A stretch of DNA of 64,000 bases from Rhabditoides inermis (lineage: Eukaryota > Nematoda > Chromadorea > Rhabditida > Rhabditidae), in contig CAWZYM010000020.1 of the NCBI GenBank assembly GCA_963966185.1, forward strand, positions 761,501-825,500. The letters run 5' to 3'. This document shows positions 10,264-21,100 of this stretch, one piece after another. Numbering within the stretch: position 1 is the first letter of the stretch; each line of letters opens with the position of its first letter. A program made the translations under genes and the position numbers. The notes under the pieces were generated by a model. The model saw nothing but the letters and a program-made list of their open reading frames with translations, was not told the DNA's origin and searched no databases.

Positions 10264-13200
10264 ATGGCGACGATTCCCGCTTCCGAGACGCCGTCTGTCT
10301 ACGTGTTCAAGACAGGTGCACTTGAACTCGCCCATGCCATTGAGTGTTGGATATGCGTGTGGTTGTAGATGACGACTCGTCGTCTGCCGTGCTGGATCTG
10401 GTGGGCAGCTACTTTCTCCTCGACGGCGGCGCCCAGCCCATTGGTCTCCTCGAACACATGGGCTCGCCCAAGGTACGCGCTTATATGACGTTTTTTGTAC
10501 GGATTGATGTAATCATGTTGTTTAGGCTGTGATTGCATCGGCCCCGACGGCGACTGCCCTGGCCAACGCCAAGACACTGCAGCAGGTGAGTGGAGAGGGA
10601 GGAGAGGACTGTCTGGGTGAGTGGAGTGGACAGTGTGGTGTTGCAGAAGAGCACGGTGGCTGTGGTGGGCCCCGTTCCAAAGTCGATGCACACAGACTTC
10701 AAGTTCCGCGATCCCGCCATCGCCAACCCCAAGCTCGAGCCCATCGTCCTCTTCAAGGTACGTCAACATGTCCTTTTTCTCTTTTTTACGTGCACTTTGC
10801 GTCAGTCGCTTTTTGTAATACTACTGATGACGATTGCATTGCAGGACCCGTCGAATGGCCGCCTGGAGTGTTTTGTGCTGGCCGGTGACGCCAAGGACGT
10901 GGCCGCCCTCGAGAAGGCGGTCGAGTCCAACAACACTGACGAGATCAACAAGGTGAGAGAGGCAGGATGCGTACAATTGTAGGTGCATTGATGTGTTGAG
11001 GCTGCGGCGGCGCACAGCACTGTGCTGCTTCTCGTGTGGATCCCGCGCGATCCCCAGCTGCCCGTCAAGAGAATTCTCCACGGAGGTGCGCGCACTTTTA
11101 TCATTTTCTTTTTGGATGTATATCTTCACTGATTACATGATTGTATGATATTGTGTAGGCGCTGCGTCGTTGGCGCGAGTGATGGGCGGTGTGGAGAAGG
11201 CGCGCGCGTCGGACGCGACGTGTGTGCACTCGGCTGTCGTGCTGTCGGCAGATGCGGGCAAGAAGGCCCCGCCTGCGCCCGCTGCCCCCAGGAGGCCTGC
11301 TGCCGCCGCTCCCACTTCGACTGCCAGGGTGAGTGATTAATTAAGTATTCATGTTTCAAGTTTCAATCATTGCCTAATACGCGAATAACTGAAACGATTG
11401 TGGTTTAGCCGGGTGTGCGCGCGGGTGCCGCCGCGCCTTCGGCTGCGTCCCGTCCGTCGTCGACTCGGGCTGCTCCGTCGGCAGCCGCCCGCCCTGCCGC
11501 CTCCTCTCGCCCCGCTGCCGCTCCCGCCTCGTCCAGGGCTGCTCCCGCCGCCCGACCTGCCTCCAACAGGCCCACTCCCACCACCACGCGGACCGTCGCC
11601 TCCCCTGCTAGGTGAGCACATGGAGTTCAATGTGTTGATCATACTTTTCACACGAAATCTGCACAATTTTCCGTTTTACGCGTCTTTTTAAAAGTACCGT
11701 TGTGTATAATTGTCAGGCCGTCTGCCGCGCCCCGCTCTGCTGTCACCCCGACCCGCCCGTCCACTGCCGCTCCTGCCAGGCGCTCGGCCGCCCCCTCTGC
11801 CACTGCTACCAATGCAGCCAGGAGGCCGGCCGCTGGAGAGGAAGTGGCCCAGAGGAGGAACGTGTGAGTCGGCATAGATCTTTGATTTGCATAGTTTCTT
11901 GAATGTGTAGCTATAGTATGTGTGTTGAGGGGTACGGTGCAGGGTGCTGCCGCATCTCGCGCTGCCGGAGCAGTGCGCGGCGCTGCTGCGGCGGCGGCGA
12001 CTGCGGGTGCGAGGAAGCCGTCGGGAGGGGCTGCTGCCCCCGCCCCCCGCCCCGGACAGGGCTCCTCTTCGGCCACTGCCGAGTCGGCCACCCCGGGCAG
12101 CGTCGTTCGCCAGACCATCGAGGACGGACCGGCTATTGTGGGTTGTTGTTGTAATGGTGGTGTAACATTGTCACTTGTCTAGCCCGTCGCCGAGCCGGAC
12201 CTCGCCCCCGTCGCTGTGCCTTCTCCGGTGGCGCCCTCTGCTCCCGCCGCTGATTCGTTCCCGATTGCGGCCCCCGAAGTTCCTGTTGAGCACCCGGAGC
12301 CTTCGGCGCCGTCGGCGGAGCCCGAGGTGCCTGTGGTGGCGGTGACGGCGCCCGAGCCGGAGCCGGCCCTTCCGGCGGTGCACGACGAGCCTGCGCCCGC
12401 CCCCGCCGAGCCGACAGTGCCCGCAGTGTCTCCCGATGAGCCGGCCCCTGCCGAGCCGTCGTCGCCGGCCGTCGCCCCCCTCTACCCGCAGCTGCCGGCC
12501 GAGCCAGAGCTGCCCGCGGAGGAGGTGCTCCAGCCAGCCGAGCCCACCCCCGCTCCCGCTCCGGTCGAGGTCAGCATCTTCATCTTTCCTTCGTTCTAAT
12601 GTGTTGTTTGCAGCCTTCTCCCGTGTCTCCGGCCGCCGACCCTGCCGGCATTGACGTGTCGTCGGGCGACATTGTCGTGCCTTCTCCTGCCGTCGAGCCT
12701 GTCGTGCCTTCCGAGCCGTCTGCGCCTGTCGAGCCCACGGAGCCCGAGGTCCTTCCTGAGTTCAAGGTGAGGGGGGGAATACATTTTGTTATCGGTTGGT
12801 TCGTAAAATTCGTAAAGCATAGTGCTAACTGTTTTGTTTTGCAGGAGCCGCTGCACCCGCAGCCGGTGGGAGAGGACGGTCTGCTCGACGAACTCGAGGT
12901 ATGCAAGGGTTATTGATTTATTGATTAGTTATCATCGTTTAGTTAAATGTAGGTTTGGATTGAATTAGCACCAGTCGATCCTGTTACATGGGATGTCGTC
13001 ATCTCCGGGCTTTGGTAGAGGAATAGCGAATCGCTTGTAAGGAGTAAGAGTGACAGTAGTAGTGGAGAGGAATATGAAGAAAATGACAAGGAGGGAGCAG
13101 GAGAGGGAGGAGCGCATAGTGGCAGTACTACTGATTGGATGTGCTAGAATGATTGGATGTAAAGTGGCGTCAATCTATATAGTCGACATTCTAGGACGAA

Positions 13201-14557
13201 GCTATGGGCGCAATATGTTACGGCTGATGTTAGTTCGATGAACGGATTACAATCTGGAGCGATTGAACGTGGTGATGAAATGTGTGTTGTGTTGTCAGGA
13301 GCCGCCTCGTCTGATGCGCATCTCGATGGACACTGACCAGCTGGAGGCGGCCCTCGCCGGAGTCGACCTCAACGCCACCGCTAACAGCGCCGTCTCGGTG
13401 AGTGGACTGTGGTGGGCTAGCTTGATGAAGAGCGGCAGTTGTTGAGAGGGGACTGTGGTGGTCATAATGGTTGTGTTGCAGAACGAGTCTCAGGCGGACC
13501 TGCTGGGCACCCCGTCTGGCGTGCCGCACACGCCCCAGCCCACCCAGTGCCAGTCCCACGACGACACACACGAGGCACACCGCAAGATCAGCCAGCAGAT
13601 CGAGGGTGGGGGCGAGCGTCTATTCCGTATCACACTCATACTCACTTGACATTGACGAAGACGTTCTTAGCTAAATAGTTGCGATGGTGGAAAATGTATA
13701 AGATTATATATGATGTGGTTGTAGCTGATCTTCTATCGGGTGTGTCTGCCCCGTTCACTGCCGGTCTGGCGAGCACGATTGTGGACGCGGGAGTGGCCGA
13801 GGGAGCGACGGTGAGTGGAGGAGGAGGAGGGGAGGGGATGGCGCATCTGACTGTGTGTTGCAGATGGCGGTGGACGACCTGCTGCAGATGGCGTCTCGCA
13901 AGCTGAGCGACGCGTCGCAGCAGCTCATGTCGCACCGCTCGAAGACGTACGAGAACGGCGCGGACGGCGGCGTGCGCGAGATGGCGTTCGAGGAGACGGA
14001 CCCGGTGCTGGACAGTGTGCTCGACACGATCAGCGCCCAGTCGGCCGCCCACGACTCGTCCCACCACAGTCACAATGGAGACGGAGGACACGTGAACGGA
14101 CACGCCCCCACGGCGTCGGACGTGGCTGCCGCGGCGAGTGCTCTGCTCGACTTCTCGGACCACCCCGGGGCGCCCCAGCACCTGCCCGCACCCGCTGGAC
14201 GCGCCACTGCCAAGGGTGAGGGACGGACTGGGTGGTGAGAAGAGGGGGAGACATTGCCGTTTCAGTCGTCACTCGCCTCACCCGCCCCGTCTACCTGGAC
14301 CTGTGCTATGTGCCTGCTGTGAATGGAAAGTGCGCCCTCGCAGATGAGGCCGCTGCCACTGAGTACTTCAGTCAGTTGACAATACTTTGCCCTGTTTGGT
14401 TGTAGAGATTTGTGTTGTGCGTGAATGTAGACGACTGGGTATGTGTGTTTCAGCGAGTGTGCGCTCTGCCAACTACATTCTTCCGTCGACTGATGTGTCC
14501 ACTGCTGTGCTCAAGGGCTGGCTGGCTGGCAAGGCTGCGTGGGGCAACAATGGTGAG

Positions 14558-14611
<54 letters not shown>

Positions 14612-14970
14612 GCATTGTTGCGTTGCAGAAGTGAAGACGCTGCTGCTGCCGACTGTGTCTCACGTGAACCTGCAGGCGTTTGAGACTGAGAATGGCGAGG
14701 AGATGGAGAGGCTCGGAGCCACGATCGCCCCTGCTCTAGAGAGGTGAGGCACAAGGCAATTTGGAGAGATGGTCAGGTTATAGTCAAAGTTCAAACCATT
14801 TGATCCATATTGATCATTTGAATCCTTCCCTCCCCTCTCTCGCTATTGTTTTCCCACGCACCTTGGCGATCCACTCATGGGTTCTTTATTGTGTTGGTTG
14901 CAGGTCGGTGATACGAGTGGCCTCCGAAGCCGGAGAGGAGGTGTTCAACGTCAAGAAGCTCGCCCTCTGA
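10264..14970 (+). CDS. maph-1-like: MAP1/Futsch-like microtubule-associated protein
   Basis: Starts with MATIPASETPSVYVFK and is built from about fifteen exons ending at TGA 14968-14970. The N-terminal region (about 10264-11330) matches the MAP1 heavy-chain N-terminus at PIVLFK, GRLECFVLAGD, STVLLLVWIPRDPQ and KRILHGGAASL. A long Ala/Pro/Ser/Arg-rich disordered linker follows (about 11270-12900). It starts basic (AAPRRPAAAAPTSTAR), as expected for microtubule binding, and turns acidic (EPEVPVVAVTAPEPE). The C-terminal light-chain-like domain (about 14268-14967) shows RPVYLDLCYVP, NYILPSTDVS, LLLPTVSHVNLQAFE and ends NVKKLAL. MAP1 proteins bundle and stabilise microtubules. Compared with vertebrate MAP1, the linker is much shorter and the first part of the metallo-beta-lactamase-like region is missing. 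C. elegans has short homologues, the maph-1 genes. A GA array lies just upstream (10147-10180). Confidence 0.85.
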
Positions 14971-15810
14971 GGTATACTGTACTTTGAACCCCTGTTCTAT
15001 TAGAAGTTTGTTTCTCCCCGTTACTTGTTCTCAAATTGTCAGAAGCTGTGCACAATCTCCCCCACATATATTTATGATACCAATGTTGATTGTAGAGCAA
15101 GTTGATTCCCCTTCTCCAGATGTACCATCTCCCCTCCTCTCTCTCTATTCCCCCGTTTTACCCCCGCTCTCTTGTGTCGAGCGAGCATAAGTTATGCGAA
15201 TCCCGCTGTGAATATACTGGAATAATCTTGCGTGTTGATGTTTGAAATTTTTATTACGATAAATGAGTTTGTTTTGAAACACTTTTTAAAAACTTTATCT
15301 GGCAAACACAATTCTGGAATTTTTGTTTTATCCCGATTCCCGAATCACATTATTTTGATCTTTTATATCTGCTGCGCGCAGCTCAGGTTTTTTTATATTT
15401 CTCTTGGATTTCACGGAAGAATGATAAAGATGAGTGATATATACTTATCTCTAGTCGAAATAGAGAACTGTTCTCTCAGAGAAGATCTGTTCAGAATAGT
15501 ATTGCGATAAGAAGATAAAGTAATTAACTCAAGCAGTATTTTTTTAATGTTCAGCAACCACTGTGAAAAAGAAAATACACTTAATTTTTCGCACCTCATG
15601 TTCCAATGTTTGAAAAAAATTATTTAAAAAAAATATTTGTGTAGCAACTTGGTGCAGCATGTAGTGTAAGTGAGATTCTCAAATATGCGCACAATCTTCA
15701 TTCATCGTTCTTTTTATTATTCTGTTTCTTTAGCTTTGTTTCTTTCACATAATTTTCAATGTTGTATGTGTTTTATGTTGTCAACCTATGTATGTATATT
15801 CATGTAGTGC
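14971..15810. other. Spacer between MAP1-like and kelch genes
   Basis: AT-rich, no supported gene. Its first part is presumably the 3' UTR of the MAP1-like gene and its last part the promoter or outron of the kelch gene, which has a TAG acceptor three bases before its start codon. Confidence 0.5.
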
Positions 15811-17075
15811 ATGTTACGGGCGGTGGTGCGCGGCTGCGGCAGTGTGCTTGTGATGGGTGGCTGCGGCGAGGCCAAGGAGGCCGACGCCAGCGACTCGATC
15901 GAACTGCTACGCATACAACACGTGGGTGGGAATTGCATGAATATGTCTTGTTTGATTGTTCCAGACGAGTGGCTCTGTCTCGATCGAGTCTCGCATCCTC
16001 CCCACCCGACTCGCGGCTGCCCGTCGCAGTCCCGCCGTCCACATCGAGGTGAGGAGCGCATACATATAACAGCTGATCCATGATGCCTGTCCAGTCGCCG
16101 TCGTCTTTCGTGTTGCTGGGTGGCTGCGGGGGTCCGGGCCAGCACTGGTCGAGTGCGGAGCGGGTCGAGTGGACGGGGGACGGCGTGCGCACCCGTCTCC
16201 TGCCCCTCTCCCTCCCTGCCGCCGCGAGCTGCGCCACCTACTGCACTCTCGCCGTTCGTTCTGTTCGCACAATGTGCATATTGTTTCCATGCAGAACGAG
16301 TCGCTGGTGCTGGGTGGGTTCGACGACCTGGACTGCTTGCGGAATGCGTGCTCGGTGAGGAGTGTGTATGAGGGAGTGGAGGTGGAGTCGCTTCCCTCCC
16401 TGCCCACTCGCCTCAAGAATGGCGCCGCGTGCTCGACTGGAGAACACGCTTTCGTGTTCGGTGGATGGGACGAGAGCCGCACCATGCAGACCATATACAA
16501 GTATCTTATAAACACGTATAAAACATGCTTTGGTTGTTTTGCAGAATGACGACGTCGCCATACTGGTGTGATATGGTGGGTGTGCTGCCGCGTCCCCTGG
16601 AAGCCCACACCGCCACCCTCGTCAGCCATCCCGACTACGGCGACTGGGCGCTGCTCGTCGGAGGATACGATGGACTCTCGGTTGTTGACCATGTGTACAG
16701 GTGGGTTGTACACACATGTGTGTATTCCGTTTTCACCTTTTCTTCACCGCGTTTGATTTTTAATTCAGTTCATATCAGGTATTCGTTGTCGTCGGGTCGA
16801 TGCGAGGAGCTGGACACGCGTCTCTCGGTGGCGCGCGAGAACCACACCACTGCGTATGTGGATGGGTGAGTGGATTGGACTTATTGATTGATTGATTGAA
16901 TGGTTTCAGTGTTCTTGTGGTGATGGGTGGTTGGGACGGGCGCAGCGCTCTCTGCTCGGTGGAGGCGTACCGGGTGGAGTGGGATGTGGATGGTCCCAGA
17001 CTGGAAAGGCTGCAGGTGCAGGGAGGACTAGCAGAGGCCCGCATCAGACCCGTCAACGTGGTCCTCAGCGAGTAG
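15811..17075 (+). CDS. Kelch-repeat beta-propeller protein
   Basis: About seven short exons encode roughly 330 residues ending ...RPVNVVLSE at TAG 17073-17075. Six Gly-Gly blade motifs can be read: VLVMGGC, FVLLGGC, LVLGGF, FVFGGW, LLVGGY and LVVMGGW, each followed at a distance by the conserved aromatic or small-residue pattern of kelch blades (for example NHTTAYVDG). There is no BTB, BACK, F-box or transmembrane part, so this is a kelch-only protein of six blades. Its partner and function cannot be told from sequence. The ATG at 15811 is placed just after a CATGTAG acceptor, which fits trans-splicing. Confidence 0.82.
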
Positions 17076-18107
17076 GGGACCTATTATGTAAATATGTTAG
17101 CAATAATTTCATTAGTAGATTCAGAGAAGGGACCTATTATTCTCAGGTTCTACTTGTGTAGCGCTAGCGATAGAGTTGAGGTTCGAGGTAGGTTTATGTT
17201 TCTGTTTTGTTTGTCCATTATGCGTCCGCTGTAGATGAGTGGTGACGACAGCTGTGTAGTGCTTATGACACTGTTTATGACCAAGTTTTATGATTTGTAG
17301 CTTATGTAGTTATGCTTCGCTCGGTGATAGGCTCAGTAGCTGATAAGTTGATATGCACTGAAGGTCTGATGTGTGTGTGAGAGAGAGAGATAGGAGAGGA
17401 TGGGTCATCCCATATCCCATTCTCTCTCGGATCCGATTTCACATTTTGATATTGCTCTAGACGCTCCTCTCATCTCTTCCAGTGTATTTCTATTTCGATC
17501 GGAGATGCCCGCAGATTGAGAAGGTGTAAGGTGTAATCGTCCTTGCCATCTCCTCGATTAGCCTCCCTCTCGCTCTCTGCGCTCTCCCCCGTTCGCGCGC
17601 CCTCTCACCCTTGGTATCACTGATTCGATGTGTTTTGTTGCGAAGTGATTCCGCGTTCTTATCAGTTGCAATTGGGTTATGGATCGGCGTTCGTGTGGTG
17701 AGTGTTTGAAGTTGCAAACCGGAGATTTATTTTCGTTTTTGCGCCGTTCGGCGAGCCAATGCCATCCGTCAAAATGTCGGGATGTCATTGGAGAGAGGGG
17801 GAGGTGTAGGAATGATGCCATCACATACGTATACACATGTGTCCTCCTCGATTCTATCATATTCTCTCCTCAGTGTTCTCTGTTTTCGCCAGTCTCCGGG
17901 GTCCCATATTTGGGTGTTTGGTCCTTGTGTCTTACTAGGCCGATAGGCTCTCGCTAAGCCCCTTTGATCTTTCGCGTTTCCCGCGTTCATGCCATATGTG
18001 TGTGTATATTTCGAGTTCGAGTCGCTTGTCTTTGTATTATTAGAAATGTAGTATAAACATTGCAGGTTTGTGTCGTCTCGAATGTGAGTCGACTGGTGGA
18101 AGTGACT
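17076..18107. other. Spacer and probable leader region upstream of the HPS5-like gene
   Basis: No supported gene. ATTGCAG at 18059-18065 is a good splice acceptor 42 bases before the start codon of the next gene. A short GA run sits near 17380. Confidence 0.5.
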
Positions 18108-21100
18108 ATGGCAGATGATGTGTCAGAGGAGCGAGGAGAAGGAGCAGGGAGGAGCAGTGGACTGAACGGAGCAGAGCAAGTCATTGAAGGTGAGTACCAT
18201 CTATATTTTGCATGCTGTTATTTTCCTAGATAAACATACGATTCATGTATTGAGACTCTGGATGTCATTACAATGTCGTTTGAGGCACGGCGGATTCGGC
18301 GAGTTGTGCAGGCGTGTCAGTGCCGTCGCATCTTCTCGTCGAGATCACCTCCCTCGACGAACTCTCTTTCCCCACACAGTCCAGCAGACGCATTAGAGTG
18401 AGTTGTTTGTTTGTTTGTTTGTTCTGCAGGTTAATGGGTCGAAAAAACATGACACTTTTTTCTAGTACGTGGTTTCAAGTGGTTATGTTATGATTGTCTT
18501 ACGAGTTCTCTTTTTCTGATTACTACTCTCATTGTTTATTCAGTCGGTGTGTTTTGATTGATCGTCTTTCAGTACACGTCTCTGTGTGCCTCTTCTCGCC
18601 TCTTGGTCGTGGGATGCAGCACGGGCAGTGTGTTTGTGTTCAGGTGAGTATCGATTGCTCATCGATGTATTGATAGATTGTGATGTTGTTGTAGTCGTTT
18701 CGCGGCGAAGGGCCGCCAGCGCATGGCTCCCGTGCCTGTGCACGTCATCGCCACCAAGGACGGACCCGTCGCTCAGGCGAGTTGTTTACTTGTGTGTTTG
18801 TTTACTATTGATTTGTTTAGGTGTGTATCTCTGTGTGCGAGAAGCTGTTGGCTGTGGGCGGGGAGAGTGGTCGAGTGAGTGTGGCGGGGCTGACGAGCAA
18901 TGGAGGAGGGGGAGGGGGTGGACAGGCAGGGACACACGCCCCGCAAGTCGTCTACACCGTGCCCGGAGACGCGCGCAGACCCGATAGGGTGCGTCAATCT
19001 ATACTTTATGGCTCTTTATGATTGTTAGTGTATTTGTACTTGTACAGGTGACATGTATGTGCTGGACGGACGACGGTCAGCTGTTGGTGGGCCACGCGAG
19101 CGGCGCAGTCAACATGCACAGGGTGACGCAGGTACCTTGTCACTCTCTATATGGTGTGATGGATGTGAGTGCTCCCTTTGCAGGCTCGCAGTGTGTTCTC
19201 TCGCAGTGGAGTGGAGCAGCTGCGCGCGCCGCAGACACAGGCCGGCATACCTGCTTCACCAGGATCCAGCACAGGTGCGAGCTCTCATCCTTTATCGATT
19301 ACTGGATGAGTTGGTGTGATAGCAGCGTGTTGTGTCTAGGCGACAGCGTGGTGCAGTTGTCGGTGTGCGGTCGTCGGGTGCTCGTCTCCTCCCTAGCCAC
19401 TTCGCACCTCCTCCCACTCGATGGATCACAAGCTGTGCAGGTGGGAGACTTCCAAGTGTATTGTCTTCAATGTAGCTTATAGGTTGGTCGGAAGCCGCGC
19501 AACGGCCGGATGGGTGCGTGTTTCCTGCGCGGGGAGGAGGGGGGAGATGGCGCGGCCGAGGCGGCAGTCGTCCTGGCTGCCCGACCCAACGGACGAGTCT
19601 GGGAGGCCAACCAGGCCGGAGTCGTGTACAAGTAGGTGCTTTGTATTCTTTATAATTAGTATGTTTGTAAATTTGTATTGAAGAATGTACAACAATGTGT
19701 TGTAGAACGCACCAGTTCCGTGAGTGTTTGTCGGTGCCGCATCTCGATCCCGTCTCGTATCGCCTCCCGTTTCCTGTCGAGAGCAAGGAAACGACGGGTG
19801 AGTGAGTGAGAGAGAGAAAGAGAAAGAAGAGGTATCTATGGTGTGTGTGTGTGTTCAGTTTCCTTCCGCCGCTCCTCTTCCTCGTCCACCACCTCTTCGT
19901 CTGCCTACATATCCGCTCAGTCGGTCGGCAGTCCACTCTTAGCCAGCAGGCGGTACGGTATGTTGCACATTCAAATATAATGGAATGACTGATGTGTGTT
20001 CAGTCACCCCGGCGACGTCAATGTCTCGGCAGAATCTGTCCCTGGCTGCTGCGGCGGCGGGAGTGTCTGGCTTCTCTGAGGCGGAGAGGGTGGACAGGCT
20101 CAAGCAGGCGATCCAGTTCCAGCAGCTACACGTCATACGCATCGACCGGTACGCACCCCGCACTCCCCACTCTTGACTCGATCGATTGTGCAGGGGCGCG
20201 TTTCTGGTGTCGATCGCCTCGCGGCATGTGGTGGTGGCGGATGTCGACAATTCGAGGATCGTCCTGTTGGCTACGCTGGATAAAGGTGAGTACGCACCTA
20301 CCTCCCCCTCTTTCTCATCTCTCTCGCTCTCTCTCTCTCTCATCCCCTCCTCTTTAGACGTGGACGACTGGTGTGTTGTGGGTAGTGACGTGTTCCTTCT
20401 CTCTTCCGATGCCACACTCCGGAAGTTGACGCTCATGAGCCGGCATAAAGCATGTGAGAAGCTCGCGGCTAAGGTGAGTTTTTCATTCACATGTTTATTC
20501 TGCATCGTAAACATGATCATGACATGTACAAAACCACTTTATTATTGTGAAAAACTTATAAGAACTCAGTTATTTTTTTGTTGCACGTTTGGTGTATGTC
20601 TCATATGTGTCTACATACATACTGAATGCAGGGTGCGGTGGAACAAGCTGCTCGTTTGGCAGTGTATGCGAGGGGAGAGAGAGTGGGCAGGAGTGTACTG
20701 GAAGCGGTGGTCGAAGGATTGCAGGAGAGGGTGAGTGCGCAAGGACAGCGAGATGATGATGACATTGTCGTTCAGAAGGACCTGGAACATCTGCGCGGCA
20801 ACGTGCGCGACTTGCTGCACGACCGCTCGACGTCGTCGTCGGCGGAGCAGGGCAGAGTGGTGAGTGTGTGGATGATGTGAGGGTGTTCAGCTGACTCCGT
20901 CTCTTTCTCCTTGCAGCAGCACGAGCGTCTCTCATCCGGTGTGGTTCGAGTGGCTTGCGATCGCGTCGCTGTCAGTGGCCTGGACGACGACTTCTCATTC
21001 CGAGCGCCCACCGTACAGGCAAAGGTATCTATCACACCTGTGCTGATTGACCCCTCTCCATGCAGGACTCGTGTGTTCCGTGGCGCGGTCGAGAGGCGCG

